Assembly (NCBI GenBank): GCA_016124935.1
Contig: WGMS01000001.1
Span: 186,001 to 250,000, forward strand
DNA: 64,000 bases
Source of the DNA: a bacterium
Lineage (GTDB): Bacteria > Cyanobacteriota > Vampirovibrionia > Obscuribacterales > Obscuribacteraceae
Direction: 5' to 3'
Notes under the pieces: model-generated
Database searches by the model: none
Told to the model about the DNA's origin: nothing
What the model saw: only the letters and a program-made list of their open reading frames with translations
In this document: piece after piece, positions 1-8,754 of the stretch
Layout of the letters: each line of letters starts with the position of its first letter
Numbering within the stretch: position 1 is the first letter of the stretch
Made by a program: the position numbers and the translations under genes

Positions 1-842
1 CGCACACCGGCCATCTCGGTAGAGAGACTGGAGAGTTGGGTCTCGACCCCGTGAATGCGCTGTTCCAGAGAGGCTATCGGAGGGTTGAGTTTGCCGATAT
101 TGCCGGAGAGTCCATCGAGGGGCTGCTTGATCTCCTGTATAGGCCTGGCCAGATCACTGATAGGTCTCTTCAATTCAGTGATCGGTCGCTTCAAACCGGA
201 GATGGGCTCGCTCAGGCTCCCCACCGGCTGCTTGAGCTCGTTAAGCGGCTTCTTCAAATCTTCCAGGCTGCCGGAGATTCCTGTCAGTGGCTGCTCGAGG
301 CTGGTTATCGGTCTCTCCAATTTTTCCAGCGGGTCATTGAGCTGCTGGATAGGTGTCTCGAGCTTGTTGATCGGTCGAATCAGCTCTTTCAACCGTTTCT
401 CCAGACGCATTAATGGCTGCAGGGAAAACGTGCTGCCCAGGGGATCGACTACCTTCTTCAGCAGTTTCTCTTCCAACTTCAAAGGATTGAGAATGTACTT
501 CGAGTCTTTCTTATTCTCGTTTCCTGAATCGGCAGAGTCAGAGGATTTTTCGAATTTTTCGGACTTTTCCTTAAACTCGCCTTCCGCTGACTCTACTTGA
601 TGTTTGACATGCTGCTCGGCATAGACATCTCGGCTGGAGGCGATCTCTTCTGTCTTTGTCCGTGAGCCGGTTTCGGAATCGGTTTCTCTCTCAGGCACCG
701 GCTTGGACACAGAAGCCAAGGCATCATCGAAAGGATCACTAAAAGATTCAGCAAGTGCGACCGTGGTGGCTAAAGTGAAAGAAAAGCTGAAAGCGGTCAG
801 TAACCCTATCAATCTGGTAGCCGGTCCGGCTTTGCATTTCAT
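1..842 (-). CDS. Secreted proline-heptad repeat protein (C-terminus outside window)
   Basis: No family recognised. Translating the minus strand from an ATG at 842 gives an unbroken frame of 280 codons that runs off the left edge. AGGA lies about ten bases upstream of the start. The first ~31 residues are a Sec signal peptide (basic start, hydrophobic core, VALA cleavage). A charged Ser/Glu/Lys-rich linker follows to about residue 140. From there to the edge there are about 18 successive seven-residue units of the form L-x-x-P-I/L-x-x (for example KRPITEL, ERPITSL, KQPVGSL). The Leu and Ile/Leu positions give a coiled-coil-like periodicity, but a proline recurs in most units. Likely an exported extended structural or surface protein. 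The short plus-strand frames over it are shadows. Confidence 0.8.
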   Translation of the reverse strand, partial: MKCKAGPATRLIGLLTAFSFSFTLATTVALAESFSDPFDDALASVSKPVPERETDSETGSRTKTEEIASSRDVYAEQHVKHQVESAEGEFKEKSEKFEKSSDSADSGNENKKDSKYILNPLKLEEKLLKKVVDPLGSTFSLQPLMRLEKRLKELIRPINKLETPIQQLNDPLEKLERPITSLEQPLTGISGSLEDLKKPLNELKQPVGSLSEPISGLKRPITELKRPISDLARPIQEIKQPLDGLSGNIGKLNPPIASLEQRIHGVETQLSSLSTEMAGV

Positions 843-928
843 AGGCAGATTCCTAATTTAGCTGGCGGAGAGACTCTATTCTAACGGCAGCACCTATTGA
901 AAACCTGATATGTGTCTCAGGAAGAGGC

Positions 929-1954
929 TCAGAACACCGGCACGGTCTGGGACTCCCCAACACCAGCGGCTTTGACGAGCTTTTCCACCTGGTTACGATC
1001 CGCTCCGCTGAGTTCACCGCGCCCCAGAACCACCACCGGCTCGCGTCTCACAGGCGCCCCCAGAAAGAGAAGATGATGTTCGAGCCAACTGTCGATAAAC
1101 TCCACCACTTTCTCCGGAAGCTGATTCTCTTCCAAAACCAGGTGCTCACTGGCGGCGGCGATTAGAAGCTGTTTGTCCGGGGTCGAAAGCTGGTTGAATA
1201 TACCGGCGGAAGCGAGCGGCTTGGACAATCGATCGTAAAGTCCCTGGATGATCAAAGTGGGAACATCCCTTATTTTCCTGGCGTTGCCCGGGGTGGCGCG
1301 CATCAATCGAAGATAGCGATAAGCCTCTTTAATTGTAAGAGTCAACCGGGTCTTGCCTCCATGTTTCCAGTAATGACGCAATTCACCACAGCTGGTGGCA
1401 TGCTTGATCACCCACTCACTGGCGAAGCCGGGCTCGCCCAGGACTCTATCGACCAGACCCCGAGCGGTTATTCCCGGCACCTGAAAAATGCGCCAGGCCG
1501 GAGCCGAAGCGATGACCGCATCCGCCAGATAAGGATACTCTGCAGCCAGTCGAATCACCACGGCACCCCCCATGGATTCACCCACCAGTACCGTCTTGGC
1601 TTCAGGCTGGGTGGCTCGCAAATGTTCGAGCAGTGCCCTTAAATCTACCAGGCTGGCTCTAAAATCCATCCGGTGATAGCCCAATTGCTCCCGCCGTTCA
1701 CCAAAGCCTCTCAAATCCGAAGCAAAAACACCATAGCCCCGGGCGGCAAAACTCTCCCCCAGGGCAGAAAATGCCCTGGCTGAAAGTCCGAAGGCATGAA
1801 CACAAACCAGATTGACCCCTCGCAAACTGGATTGGGACCAGTGCAGAACATCGAAGTGCCGACTTTGCGAATGACCACAGGCAGAATCTCTGCAGATCTC
1901 GCTCATCCCAGCATCCGGGCAGAACAGGAGATAAGGAGAAACCGGATCTTTCAT
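929..1954 (-). CDS. Alpha/beta hydrolase (serine hydrolase)
   Basis: A 341-residue protein of the alpha/beta-hydrolase fold (monoacylglycerol lipase/esterase type). The oxyanion segment is CVHAFG (about 51-56). The nucleophile elbow is GESMGG with Ser127. The acid is probably Asp241 in GLYDRL and the histidine His271 in SEHLVLEE, so the triad is complete. There is no signal peptide, so it is probably cytoplasmic. I place the start at 1954 because AGGAAAG lies five bases upstream. An upstream in-frame ATG at 2011 would overlap the kinase gene and lacks such a site. The last ~40 residues form a basic tail beyond the fold. It follows the kinase gene by 43 bases and is probably cotranscribed. The substrate cannot be told. 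Confidence 0.88.
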   Translation of the reverse strand: MKDPVSPYLLFCPDAGMSEICRDSACGHSQSRHFDVLHWSQSSLRGVNLVCVHAFGLSARAFSALGESFAARGYGVFASDLRGFGERREQLGYHRMDFRASLVDLRALLEHLRATQPEAKTVLVGESMGGAVVIRLAAEYPYLADAVIASAPAWRIFQVPGITARGLVDRVLGEPGFASEWVIKHATSCGELRHYWKHGGKTRLTLTIKEAYRYLRLMRATPGNARKIRDVPTLIIQGLYDRLSKPLASAGIFNQLSTPDKQLLIAAASEHLVLEENQLPEKVVEFIDSWLEHHLLFLGAPVRREPVVVLGRGELSGADRNQVEKLVKAAGVGESQTVPVF

Positions 1955-1997
1955 CGTCTTTCCTAATCGGCAACCTTCAACTGACGCTTCAATGATA

Positions 1998-4244
1998 TCA
2001 ATAAATACCAAGGGGCGAGATCTGCTTGTAGAGGGAGATCTTACAATCAGGACGAGTGGTTCTAAATCTATTTAGACCGGCTTCGGTGATGATTCCGACA
2101 CTCTTTTTGCCCATGGCGGCTTTCAGCTCATCTAATTCGGCAGGAGATCTCACTGTAATACTGATGCTCTTCAACTCTTTCATCGTGGCAAGCTCCATCA
2201 AGCCCAGATCGCTCACACCGGTCAGACCAATGCAAAGATTGCGAAGAGGTAATCTCTTGAGGAAAGGCACATATCTATCGTCCACATCCATGCTGCCGTT
2301 CAGATCGAGGTACTTCAGGGTAGAAATCCGAGCGATCTCCTCCATGTCCTCGAGGGTGAATTCAGGCATATAACAGATAGAGAGGTTTTTCAGTGTCTTG
2401 CTTTTACCGATCACCGCCGCTGCACCCCGGGGAAGGTTGAAAGTCTTTCTTAATTTAAGAGTACGCAACCCGGGAAGCGAGACTATGGGCTCGAAGCCTG
2501 CTGCGGTCATATTGTTGGAGGCAGTGATCTTAACAACGGTTATGCCTGGAAAAGCCGAAAGACAGGCGGCACCTTCGTCATTAAAATAATTCGACATGAT
2601 CCAGACGCTGCGAAGGTCAAGATCCTTAAGATGCTTGAATCCGGTGCCGGTCGCCGTGGACTCCATGGTGAGCTTCACTGCGGTGACTTTCTTGTTTGCG
2701 GCAATCGCCTGGAAATCGGCGTCGCCTACTTCGTGTCCCTCCGCTTCAAGCAGATTGAATTTGTTTATCTCCTGAACCTTCCATTTTCCACCGGTCCAGT
2801 TGAGCTCTTTGTCGACCATGGCATCGGGGATATTGGCGGCAAAACTTTCGTTCTTTTCGTACTTCAAATCGGCCAGACTCTTGGCCTCTTTCTGAGGGAT
2901 CTCTTCGACCCGGTTCGGCTTATCAGGTGGGCGATAAAAAATGAAGCCGATTAGAGAAAGAGAGAAGATAACGGCAAGAGCCAGGGAAGCAGGCAGCAGC
3001 AAAGACTTTCTTGGAGCGGAGTCGAGCCCGCTCTCATCTTTCTCCTCAGGTTTGCGATCAATCTGTCCCAGCGCATCTCGAAATTCCGCCACACTGCCAT
3101 ATCTATCTTCTGGGTTCTTCGCCAGCGCTCGAATGATGATCTCATCGAGCACCGCAGGCAATGATGGTGCCAACCGGCAAGGTCTTGGAATGGGCGCTTC
3201 ACTGTGCAGACTCAAAGTAACCAGGGCAGAATCCCCCAGAAAAGGAGGCGAACCCACTAAAGTCTCGAACAGGACACAGCCAAGCGAATAGATTTCGGAA
3301 CGAGCATCATACTCATAGCCCCTGGCCTGGTCCGGGCTCATATAAAGAGGGGCACCGACAATGGTCTTGCCTCCGCTGTCCTGTCCTTTTTCTATGTCCT
3401 CCGCCATTCTGGCAAGACCGAAATCAATCAACTTCACCTGACTGGTGCCGTTCTCGTCCTCAATCAAGAGAATGTTTCCGGGCTTGAGATCTCGATGATA
3501 GATGCCCTGGTCGTGGGCATAGGCAAGGGCATCGCAGATTCGAAAAAAAATCTCCCGGGCGTCGGACCAATCCAGGCGACCGCGCCTGGCCAGTACTTCT
3601 TCTAGAGAGGATCCGGGCACATAATCGAGCACCATATAAGGAAGAGCATCGCCCACGACGCCGAAATCGAGCAGTCTGACAATACCTTGATGATTGAGCT
3701 TGCTGGTCGCCCTGGCCTCGGTCTGGAAGGCGATTATCTGCTTCTCGTCGAAGCTGTTCAAAAGCTTGACCGCCACCAGTTTGTTTAGCAATAGGTCCCG
3801 GGCAAGGTACACCCTGCCGCCTCCGCCTCGTCCCAGCTGACGCAGAGCCTGATAGCGCTCGTCGGGAAAGCTGCTTTTATCCAGCTCCAGTAGAAGATTC
3901 TGATCAGGCTTGATCTGCTCCTCTTCGATTGCGGTGATGGAAGAGGATGTCGCCGCGGCCTCCGGCGAACCGACAGGCAGAGAGGCCCTGTAAGCCTCCG
4001 GCACTTCACAGGCGCAGAGATCCGAGCGAAAGATATACTGGGTGAAAGAGCCGGCTCTTCCCTGACTTATGCGCTTCCCACACTTGCGACAGAGATCCAC
4101 TGGCAGCGATTCGGCTTCGCCCGCGACTTCCGAAGCAGAGGAAAGCGCATCGCAGTTGCATACAACTATCCACTGGGTGAGACTGCCTGAACCAGCCTTA
4201 CTCCGGGGACATTTACAAACAGGACAGAGGTCCGCATCCTTCAT
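1998..4244 (-). CDS. Membrane Ser/Thr protein kinase with duplicated Cys module and LRR ectodomain
   Basis: 748 residues. The N-terminus has two similar cysteine modules: CPVC with a later CNC (7-31) and CRKC with a later CAC (52-79). Each carries a GS-(L)TQ-(W/Y)-I core, so a zinc-ribbon-like module was duplicated. A Hanks-type kinase domain spans about 130-395: glycine loop GRGGGGRV, Lys160 in VAVK, Glu176, catalytic HRDLKPGN (250-257), DFG (274-276) and a variant APE as SPD. One membrane helix lies at about 415-437. Leucine-rich repeat-like segments fill about 500-720, with Leu-x-x-Leu spacing. If the topology is as usual, the kinase is cytoplasmic and the LRR part is outside. All catalytic residues are present, so it should be active. 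It lies between a secreted protein gene and a hydrolase gene, probably one operon. Confidence 0.92.
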   Translation of the reverse strand: MKDADLCPVCKCPRSKAGSGSLTQWIVVCNCDALSSASEVAGEAESLPVDLCRKCGKRISQGRAGSFTQYIFRSDLCACEVPEAYRASLPVGSPEAAATSSSITAIEEEQIKPDQNLLLELDKSSFPDERYQALRQLGRGGGGRVYLARDLLLNKLVAVKLLNSFDEKQIIAFQTEARATSKLNHQGIVRLLDFGVVGDALPYMVLDYVPGSSLEEVLARRGRLDWSDAREIFFRICDALAYAHDQGIYHRDLKPGNILLIEDENGTSQVKLIDFGLARMAEDIEKGQDSGGKTIVGAPLYMSPDQARGYEYDARSEIYSLGCVLFETLVGSPPFLGDSALVTLSLHSEAPIPRPCRLAPSLPAVLDEIIIRALAKNPEDRYGSVAEFRDALGQIDRKPEEKDESGLDSAPRKSLLLPASLALAVIFSLSLIGFIFYRPPDKPNRVEEIPQKEAKSLADLKYEKNESFAANIPDAMVDKELNWTGGKWKVQEINKFNLLEAEGHEVGDADFQAIAANKKVTAVKLTMESTATGTGFKHLKDLDLRSVWIMSNYFNDEGAACLSAFPGITVVKITASNNMTAAGFEPIVSLPGLRTLKLRKTFNLPRGAAAVIGKSKTLKNLSICYMPEFTLEDMEEIARISTLKYLDLNGSMDVDDRYVPFLKRLPLRNLCIGLTGVSDLGLMELATMKELKSISITVRSPAELDELKAAMGKKSVGIITEAGLNRFRTTRPDCKISLYKQISPLGIY

Positions 4245-4259
4245 CGAAACGAGGCAGCT

Positions 4260-4880
4260 CTACCGCTGCACCACGGTCTTCAACCGTCCCTCCGGGGTGA
4301 AGAAACGGGTGTTTGCTCGTTTGGAGATATCGATAACTTCGAAATTATGCGGAATAATCCGACCGTCGGAGTCATAGGGAGAGCTAACCGGGGTAATTTT
4401 GGGCGGATCGGTAAACTGCTTCAGGTATTTGGCCATGACGGCCGTGAATTCGGCGGCATGCTCCCGGACGAATTGAGCCATCTGTTGACCGCTTACCAGA
4501 CAATCCTCACAGAGGTCTTTTAGGCTGGGGGGCACTTCCACATCGGGCACATCGATGATCACCTTCCTGGCTTTCATCTTGGGCATATAATTGTCGCTTA
4601 CGTTCTGGCCGAAAATCTCTACGGACTTTTGCAACGATTTGACCGACTCGGTCACCTTCTGTTTTGACTCTTCCAGAGCCTCCGGGGGCTCGAAATTCGC
4701 CACCGCCAGCTTCTTGCCCGAATTATCCCGAACCGCAGCGCTGGAAGCCGGTCTATCCACTGATGTGGAGCCGGCCTGAGCAAACGCCTTTTCATCGCCA
4801 GAACCTATCCATATAATGGCGGCGCCGACAGATGCGACAGCCATAGAGCGGGTGATAGTGCTGATAAGTGAGCGGGTCAT
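4260..4880 (-). CDS. Secreted protein of unknown function
   Basis: Not recognised. With the start at 4880 it is 206 residues. The N-terminus (Thr-Arg-Ser-Leu start, then a hydrophobic run AVASVGAAIIWIG and AFAQA) looks like a Sec signal peptide. GGAG lies 12 bases upstream, a little far. A start at 4961 would add 27 residues ahead of the signal and is less likely. The mature part has a heptad-like helical stretch (EESKQKVTESVKSLQKSVEIF), a proline-rich VPDVEVPPS segment and a Cys-x-x-Cys (CEDC). It is first in an apparent minus-strand operon with the kinase 15 bases downstream, so it could be a partner or target of the kinase ectodomain. That is inference from position only. Confidence 0.7.
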   Translation of the reverse strand: MTRSLISTITRSMAVASVGAAIIWIGSGDEKAFAQAGSTSVDRPASSAAVRDNSGKKLAVANFEPPEALEESKQKVTESVKSLQKSVEIFGQNVSDNYMPKMKARKVIIDVPDVEVPPSLKDLCEDCLVSGQQMAQFVREHAAEFTAVMAKYLKQFTDPPKITPVSSPYDSDGRIIPHNFEVIDISKRANTRFFTPEGRLKTVVQR

Positions 4881-5349
4881 GGTGATGATTAACTCCTTTA
4901 TATGGAAAACCCCATAATTCGGGAACTCGGGAGTGATTATCGCACAGTCGCAATGCCTCAATTGACGCGGTTTTATAAATCCTTGATAACCTGGGCGGTG
5001 CTTTATGAAATTTAGCTCTTGATTACAAATTCTTAGTCGTATGGTAGGATCGGGTTAACTTGCGCTATGCGCCATAGAATGAGCTGGAGCAAGAATTAGC
5101 CGGCAAGCTGATTTCGTATTTATTATCTAGAAGCAAAAAATGGAAGATCCTCACAGTAGCAGCTCAAACGAAGAACCTCCCCAGTGGCGGTGCTTGCTGG
5201 AGCCGATAAAATCTTCTCGTAAGCAAAACAAAAGTTTAGAAGAACAGAGTTCGAGTCCTGGAAGAGCGCTGTCCGTCGGTTTTCATCGCTCACTTTTCTT
5301 GTCACCGGTGGGGAGGATTTGGACGTAGCCACGTAGTGCTGCGCGAACT
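4881..5349. other. Gene-free divergent intergenic region
   Basis: About 470 bases between a minus-strand gene start (4880) and a plus-strand gene start (5350). It must hold the promoters of both. I found no convincing -35/-10 pair, no stable hairpin and no tRNA. A 62-codon open frame at 5140-5328 has no family resemblance and no good ribosome site, and I do not call it. Confidence 0.5.
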
Positions 5350-6852
5350 ATGAGTCTGCAAACTTTTGCTCTATTAGTCTTAATACTAATTGTTCTAACC
5401 ATATTAAACGCATTTTTTGTCGCAGCGGAAATGGCCATCTCCCGGGTGAGAAAAACCAGGATTGACGAGCTGGCTGAGCAGGGCGACTACCTTGCCAAAA
5501 AGACCCAGATCTATCTGGAGGATCCGGAGACCTTCATCACCGGAGGTCAATTAGGCATCACCCTGGCTATGCTCTTCATCGGTGCCCTGGGAGAAAAGAC
5601 CTTTGCCGAAGAGTTCTCGCACTGGATAAGAGACGTCGGACCATCCATGGGCTGGAGCGTCGACGTTGTCCTCACCTCGCAAATCTTCGTCTATGCCTTC
5701 GTCTTCACAGCCACAGCCTTTATCCAGACCGTTTTTGCCGAAATCCTGCCCAAGACTCTCACTTTTCACCGGGCTGAAGCGGCAATTCGTCTTTGTATTC
5801 TGCCCATGCACTTCTGGTGCATCATCACCAAGCCGCTGCTTATCTTCATGAACAACGTGGTGGCCATGACTTTCAAACTACTGAAGGTCTCTGACCCACC
5901 TTCGCACCACCTGGTCCATTCCGAAGAAGAGTTGAAGATGCTTGTCTCCGCCAGCCACGAAGAAGGTCTTCTCGAAGAAGAAGAAGAAGAGATGCTCCAT
6001 AGCGTCTTCGAATTCGCCGATACCGTAGCCAACGAGATCATGACCCCGAGACGGGACATGAAAGTGCTTTCGGCGGACAAATCTGTTAAAGATTTCGTGG
6101 ACCTCGCTCTAGAGCATGGTCATTCCAGAATCCCCGTATATGAAGAGGATGTGGACAGTATCTTCGGATTCGTCCATATTCGAGATGGTATGAAAGCCTT
6201 TGTAGACGGCAAACAAAATGTCGCCGTGCGCGAGCTCGCTCGTCCCATCGTAATCGTTCCGGAGAATAAGAGTCTCGGCGATCTGCTCGCCGAATTCAAG
6301 CTATCGCGAGTCCATATGGCCATCGTCGTCGACGAGCACGGCGGCACCGAAGGCATGGTCACTTTCGAAGACTTGCTAGAAGAGCTCGTGGGCGATATCG
6401 TCGACGAGCACGATATAGAAGAGGATATGATTCAGCCGGCTGAAGACGGTTCGCTGCTTATCGACGCGCGAATTTCATTGGAAGATATAAACGACAAACT
6501 CGATACCAATTTCGAAGACGAGCAATTCAACACCCTGGGCGGACACGTTTTCGGTCAGCTCGGTCGAGAGCCCTCCGAAGGAGATGAAATCGACTCCGAT
6601 AATTACCTGATGCGCATAGAAGAAGCCGACCGCCACAGAATCATCAAACTGCGCCTGATCAAAAAAGAAGAGGACGAAGAGATTGAGGATGGCGAAGGCA
6701 ATTCAAAAGAAGATGGTACTGACGCCGCTCATACCTCAAAGACCGCGGTCGAGCCGGAATCGAAACAGAACAGTAAGCACAGCGGCAAGTTCAAAACCAT
6801 CGAAAACGGCAAACAGACCAAAGACAATATAAAACCCCTGGAGGCAAGCTAA
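5350..6852 (+). CDS. CNNM/HlyC-CorC family membrane protein (DUF21-CBS-CBS-CorC_C)
   Basis: 500 residues with the standard hemolysin-C/CNNM layout. The DUF21 membrane domain (about 1-190) starts directly with a hydrophobic helix and has AAEMAISRVRKTRI and GQLGITLAML motifs. A CBS pair (about 205-335) includes EIMTPRRDM and HGGTEGMVTFEDLLEELVGDI. A CorC_HlyC domain (about 345-435) has LGGHVFGQLGREP and GDEI. The acidic, Lys/Glu-rich tail of about 65 residues is longer than usual and looks disordered. Relatives are linked to Mg2+/Co2+ homeostasis. Despite the name, haemolysis is not established for most. First gene of the rsmA-ispE-nth operon, with rsmA only three bases downstream. Confidence 0.93.
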   Translation: MSLQTFALLVLILIVLTILNAFFVAAEMAISRVRKTRIDELAEQGDYLAKKTQIYLEDPETFITGGQLGITLAMLFIGALGEKTFAEEFSHWIRDVGPSMGWSVDVVLTSQIFVYAFVFTATAFIQTVFAEILPKTLTFHRAEAAIRLCILPMHFWCIITKPLLIFMNNVVAMTFKLLKVSDPPSHHLVHSEEELKMLVSASHEEGLLEEEEEEMLHSVFEFADTVANEIMTPRRDMKVLSADKSVKDFVDLALEHGHSRIPVYEEDVDSIFGFVHIRDGMKAFVDGKQNVAVRELARPIVIVPENKSLGDLLAEFKLSRVHMAIVVDEHGGTEGMVTFEDLLEELVGDIVDEHDIEEDMIQPAEDGSLLIDARISLEDINDKLDTNFEDEQFNTLGGHVFGQLGREPSEGDEIDSDNYLMRIEEADRHRIIKLRLIKKEEDEEIEDGEGNSKEDGTDAAHTSKTAVEPESKQNSKHSGKFKTIENGKQTKDNIKPLEAS

Positions 6853-6855
6853 CCC

Positions 6856-7707
6856 TTGCCGGAGATCTTGACCAGCGATCTGCTGCTTAGACAGGCTAAG
6901 AAGATCCGGGCGAACCGATCTCTTGGTCAGAATTTTTTTGTCGATCTGGAGCTGCTTACAAAAATCGCCGAAGCGGTAGATATCCAAGAGAACGATCACA
7001 TCGTTGAAATCGGTGCCGGACTGGGCTTTCTGACAAAGTTATTGTGCGGCCGCGGTGCCACCGTGGACGCCATCGAACTGGATAGAAACCTGGCAGAGAA
7101 GCTCGGCAAGCACGGACTCAAGTCTGTGAACATAATCAACGCTGATTTCTTGGACTATGACCTCACTTCCATCCAGGCCGAGAAGATAAAAGTAGTTGGC
7201 AACATCCCCTACCAGATTACCAGCCCTATAATCGCAAGACTGTTCGGCGAGATAGGCGAGCCCTCTGCCTGGTTAGCAAAAATCGACCGGGTGGTGATGA
7301 CCATCCAGATGGAGGTGGCGAAAAGACTGGTGGCGGCTCCTGGCACCAAAGCTTTCTCCCCGATAAGCCTTCTGAAGAGCTATTATTTTGATGCGGAGAT
7401 CCTCTTTTCCGTTCCTCCGAGCGCTTTCTATCCGGTGCCCGAGGTGACCTCTGCGGTGGTTTATCTAAATCCGCTACCGGCACCACCGGTGGCGGTAGCC
7501 GATCTAAAACTCTTTCGCAAAATAATCAAAGGCGGTTTCAAGCAAAGAAGAAAGATGCTCAAGAACAACCTATCATTTCTTGGATTGAGCGAAAAAGAGC
7601 TACTTGATCTCTTCGAAGAATTGAACCTCAGCCCCCATGCCCGGGCAGAAGATCTATCCCTGGAAAAATATGCCCTTCTGGCGAATTCGCTCTCCAATCA
7701 GGTCTGA
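6856..7707 (+). CDS. rsmA: 16S rRNA (adenine1518-N6/adenine1519-N6)-dimethyltransferase
   Basis: KsgA/RsmA dimethylates two adjacent adenines in the 3'-terminal hairpin of 16S rRNA with SAM during 30S maturation. The 283-residue length is normal. Motifs: SLGQNF (22-27), SAM-binding EIGAGLG (51-57), acidic ELD (74-76) and catalytic NIPY (116-119). The C-terminal helical domain has KGGFKQRRKML. The start is TTG at 6856, with GGAGG at 6840-6844 inside the end of the preceding gene, so translation is probably coupled. The neighbouring ispE gene follows nine bases later. Confidence 0.96.
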   Translation: MPEILTSDLLLRQAKKIRANRSLGQNFFVDLELLTKIAEAVDIQENDHIVEIGAGLGFLTKLLCGRGATVDAIELDRNLAEKLGKHGLKSVNIINADFLDYDLTSIQAEKIKVVGNIPYQITSPIIARLFGEIGEPSAWLAKIDRVVMTIQMEVAKRLVAAPGTKAFSPISLLKSYYFDAEILFSVPPSAFYPVPEVTSAVVYLNPLPAPPVAVADLKLFRKIIKGGFKQRRKMLKNNLSFLGLSEKELLDLFEELNLSPHARAEDLSLEKYALLANSLSNQV

Positions 7708-7716
7708 ATCCAATCT

Positions 7717-8754
7717 ATGCCGATACCCGAGCAAAGAACATCAGTCATTGTCGAAGCACCGGCCAAAATAAATCTTACTTTCGAGATCATCGGTCTTCTA
7801 GCGGACGGTTATCACGAAGTCTCCACCCTTCTGCATTCGGTCGACCTTTTCGACAGCCTCGAAATTATTGCGTCTAAGGCTTCGCAAAACCAGGTTCATC
7901 TCAAATCTTACCGCTCTTCGGTCTCGGGCTATTTTCCCATGGACGATTCTAATCTGGTGGTAAAAGCGGTGCGGGCTTTCTTAGAACACGAAAAGATGGC
8001 TGGTACCACCTGTGAAGTCGAAATCGGAGTCGACAAAAACATTCCGATAGAAGCGGGTCTGGCCGGTGGTAGCGCTGACGCAGCCTGTGCTCTTGTAGCC
8101 ATGAACGAATACGCAGGTGGTCTTCTATCGGAGAAAGAGCTGCTCTCCTTAGGATCCGGACTGGGAGCCGATGTGCCCTTCGCCATTAAAGGCGGTATCT
8201 GCCTTGGATCGGGTAGGGGAGATCGGCTGGAGAATTTCGGCACAATACCGGATCTCGATCTGGTTATGATTCTGGTTAAACCCCGTAAACTCTTCGTCTC
8301 GACCCCCTATCTTTTTAAAGCCTTCGACCGAAGAGAGAAGATAAGAAGAGTAGAAGAGAAAAACAGCGATCCGAAAGAAAGAATTTCGACCACTGTTCTA
8401 GCCCGAACCGCCCTCGAGAATGAAGACCTGACAGGCTTTATAGATTCGCTATCCAACGATTTCGAGCCGGTCTTTTTCGAACTCTACCCGGAGATGCAGG
8501 AGCTGAAAGAGCTAATGATAGAACTCGGCTGCTGGAAAGTGGTCCTCACCGGCAGCGGACCGACAATGTACGGGGTCGCCCCCAATATCAACAAAGCCAA
8601 TTTGATTGCCAGGGACCTTGTGGCGGATCGTATGAACAACCCTGATAGAGCCTGCTACAAACACGGGCCAGTGGATTCCTGGGTGGTAAAATCCAATCGC
8701 CACGGCGCTGTGCTAAAATCCTCTGACAATGAAAAAGGCGACGACCAGATCTAA
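7717..8754 (+). CDS. ispE: 4-diphosphocytidyl-2-C-methyl-D-erythritol kinase
   Basis: A GHMP kinase that phosphorylates CDP-ME at the 2-hydroxyl in the MEP isoprenoid pathway, in the cytoplasm. Motifs: PAKINL with Lys17, DGYHEV (30-35), the ATP loop PIEAGLAGGSADAA (110-123), GADVPF with catalytic Asp152 region, and the third motif GSGPTMYGV near 275. At 345 residues it is about 50 longer than most IspE proteins. The extra length is a basic, charged insertion (FDRREKIRRVEEKNSDPKE) near 205-225 and a polar C-terminal tail that overlaps the next gene by 26 bases. The downstream gene nth begins inside it. Confidence 0.95.
   Translation: MPIPEQRTSVIVEAPAKINLTFEIIGLLADGYHEVSTLLHSVDLFDSLEIIASKASQNQVHLKSYRSSVSGYFPMDDSNLVVKAVRAFLEHEKMAGTTCEVEIGVDKNIPIEAGLAGGSADAACALVAMNEYAGGLLSEKELLSLGSGLGADVPFAIKGGICLGSGRGDRLENFGTIPDLDLVMILVKPRKLFVSTPYLFKAFDRREKIRRVEEKNSDPKERISTTVLARTALENEDLTGFIDSLSNDFEPVFFELYPEMQELKELMIELGCWKVVLTGSGPTMYGVAPNINKANLIARDLVADRMNNPDRACYKHGPVDSWVVKSNRHGAVLKSSDNEKGDDQI

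Noticed and set aside
5240..5265. AGTTCGAGTCCT, which looks like a tRNA T-loop
   Set aside because: No matching acceptor stem, D-arm or anticodon arm lies around it; not a tRNA.
5350..6852. Calling this a haemolysin
   Set aside because: The domain set is that of CNNM/CorC-like metal-homeostasis proteins; the haemolysin name is historical.
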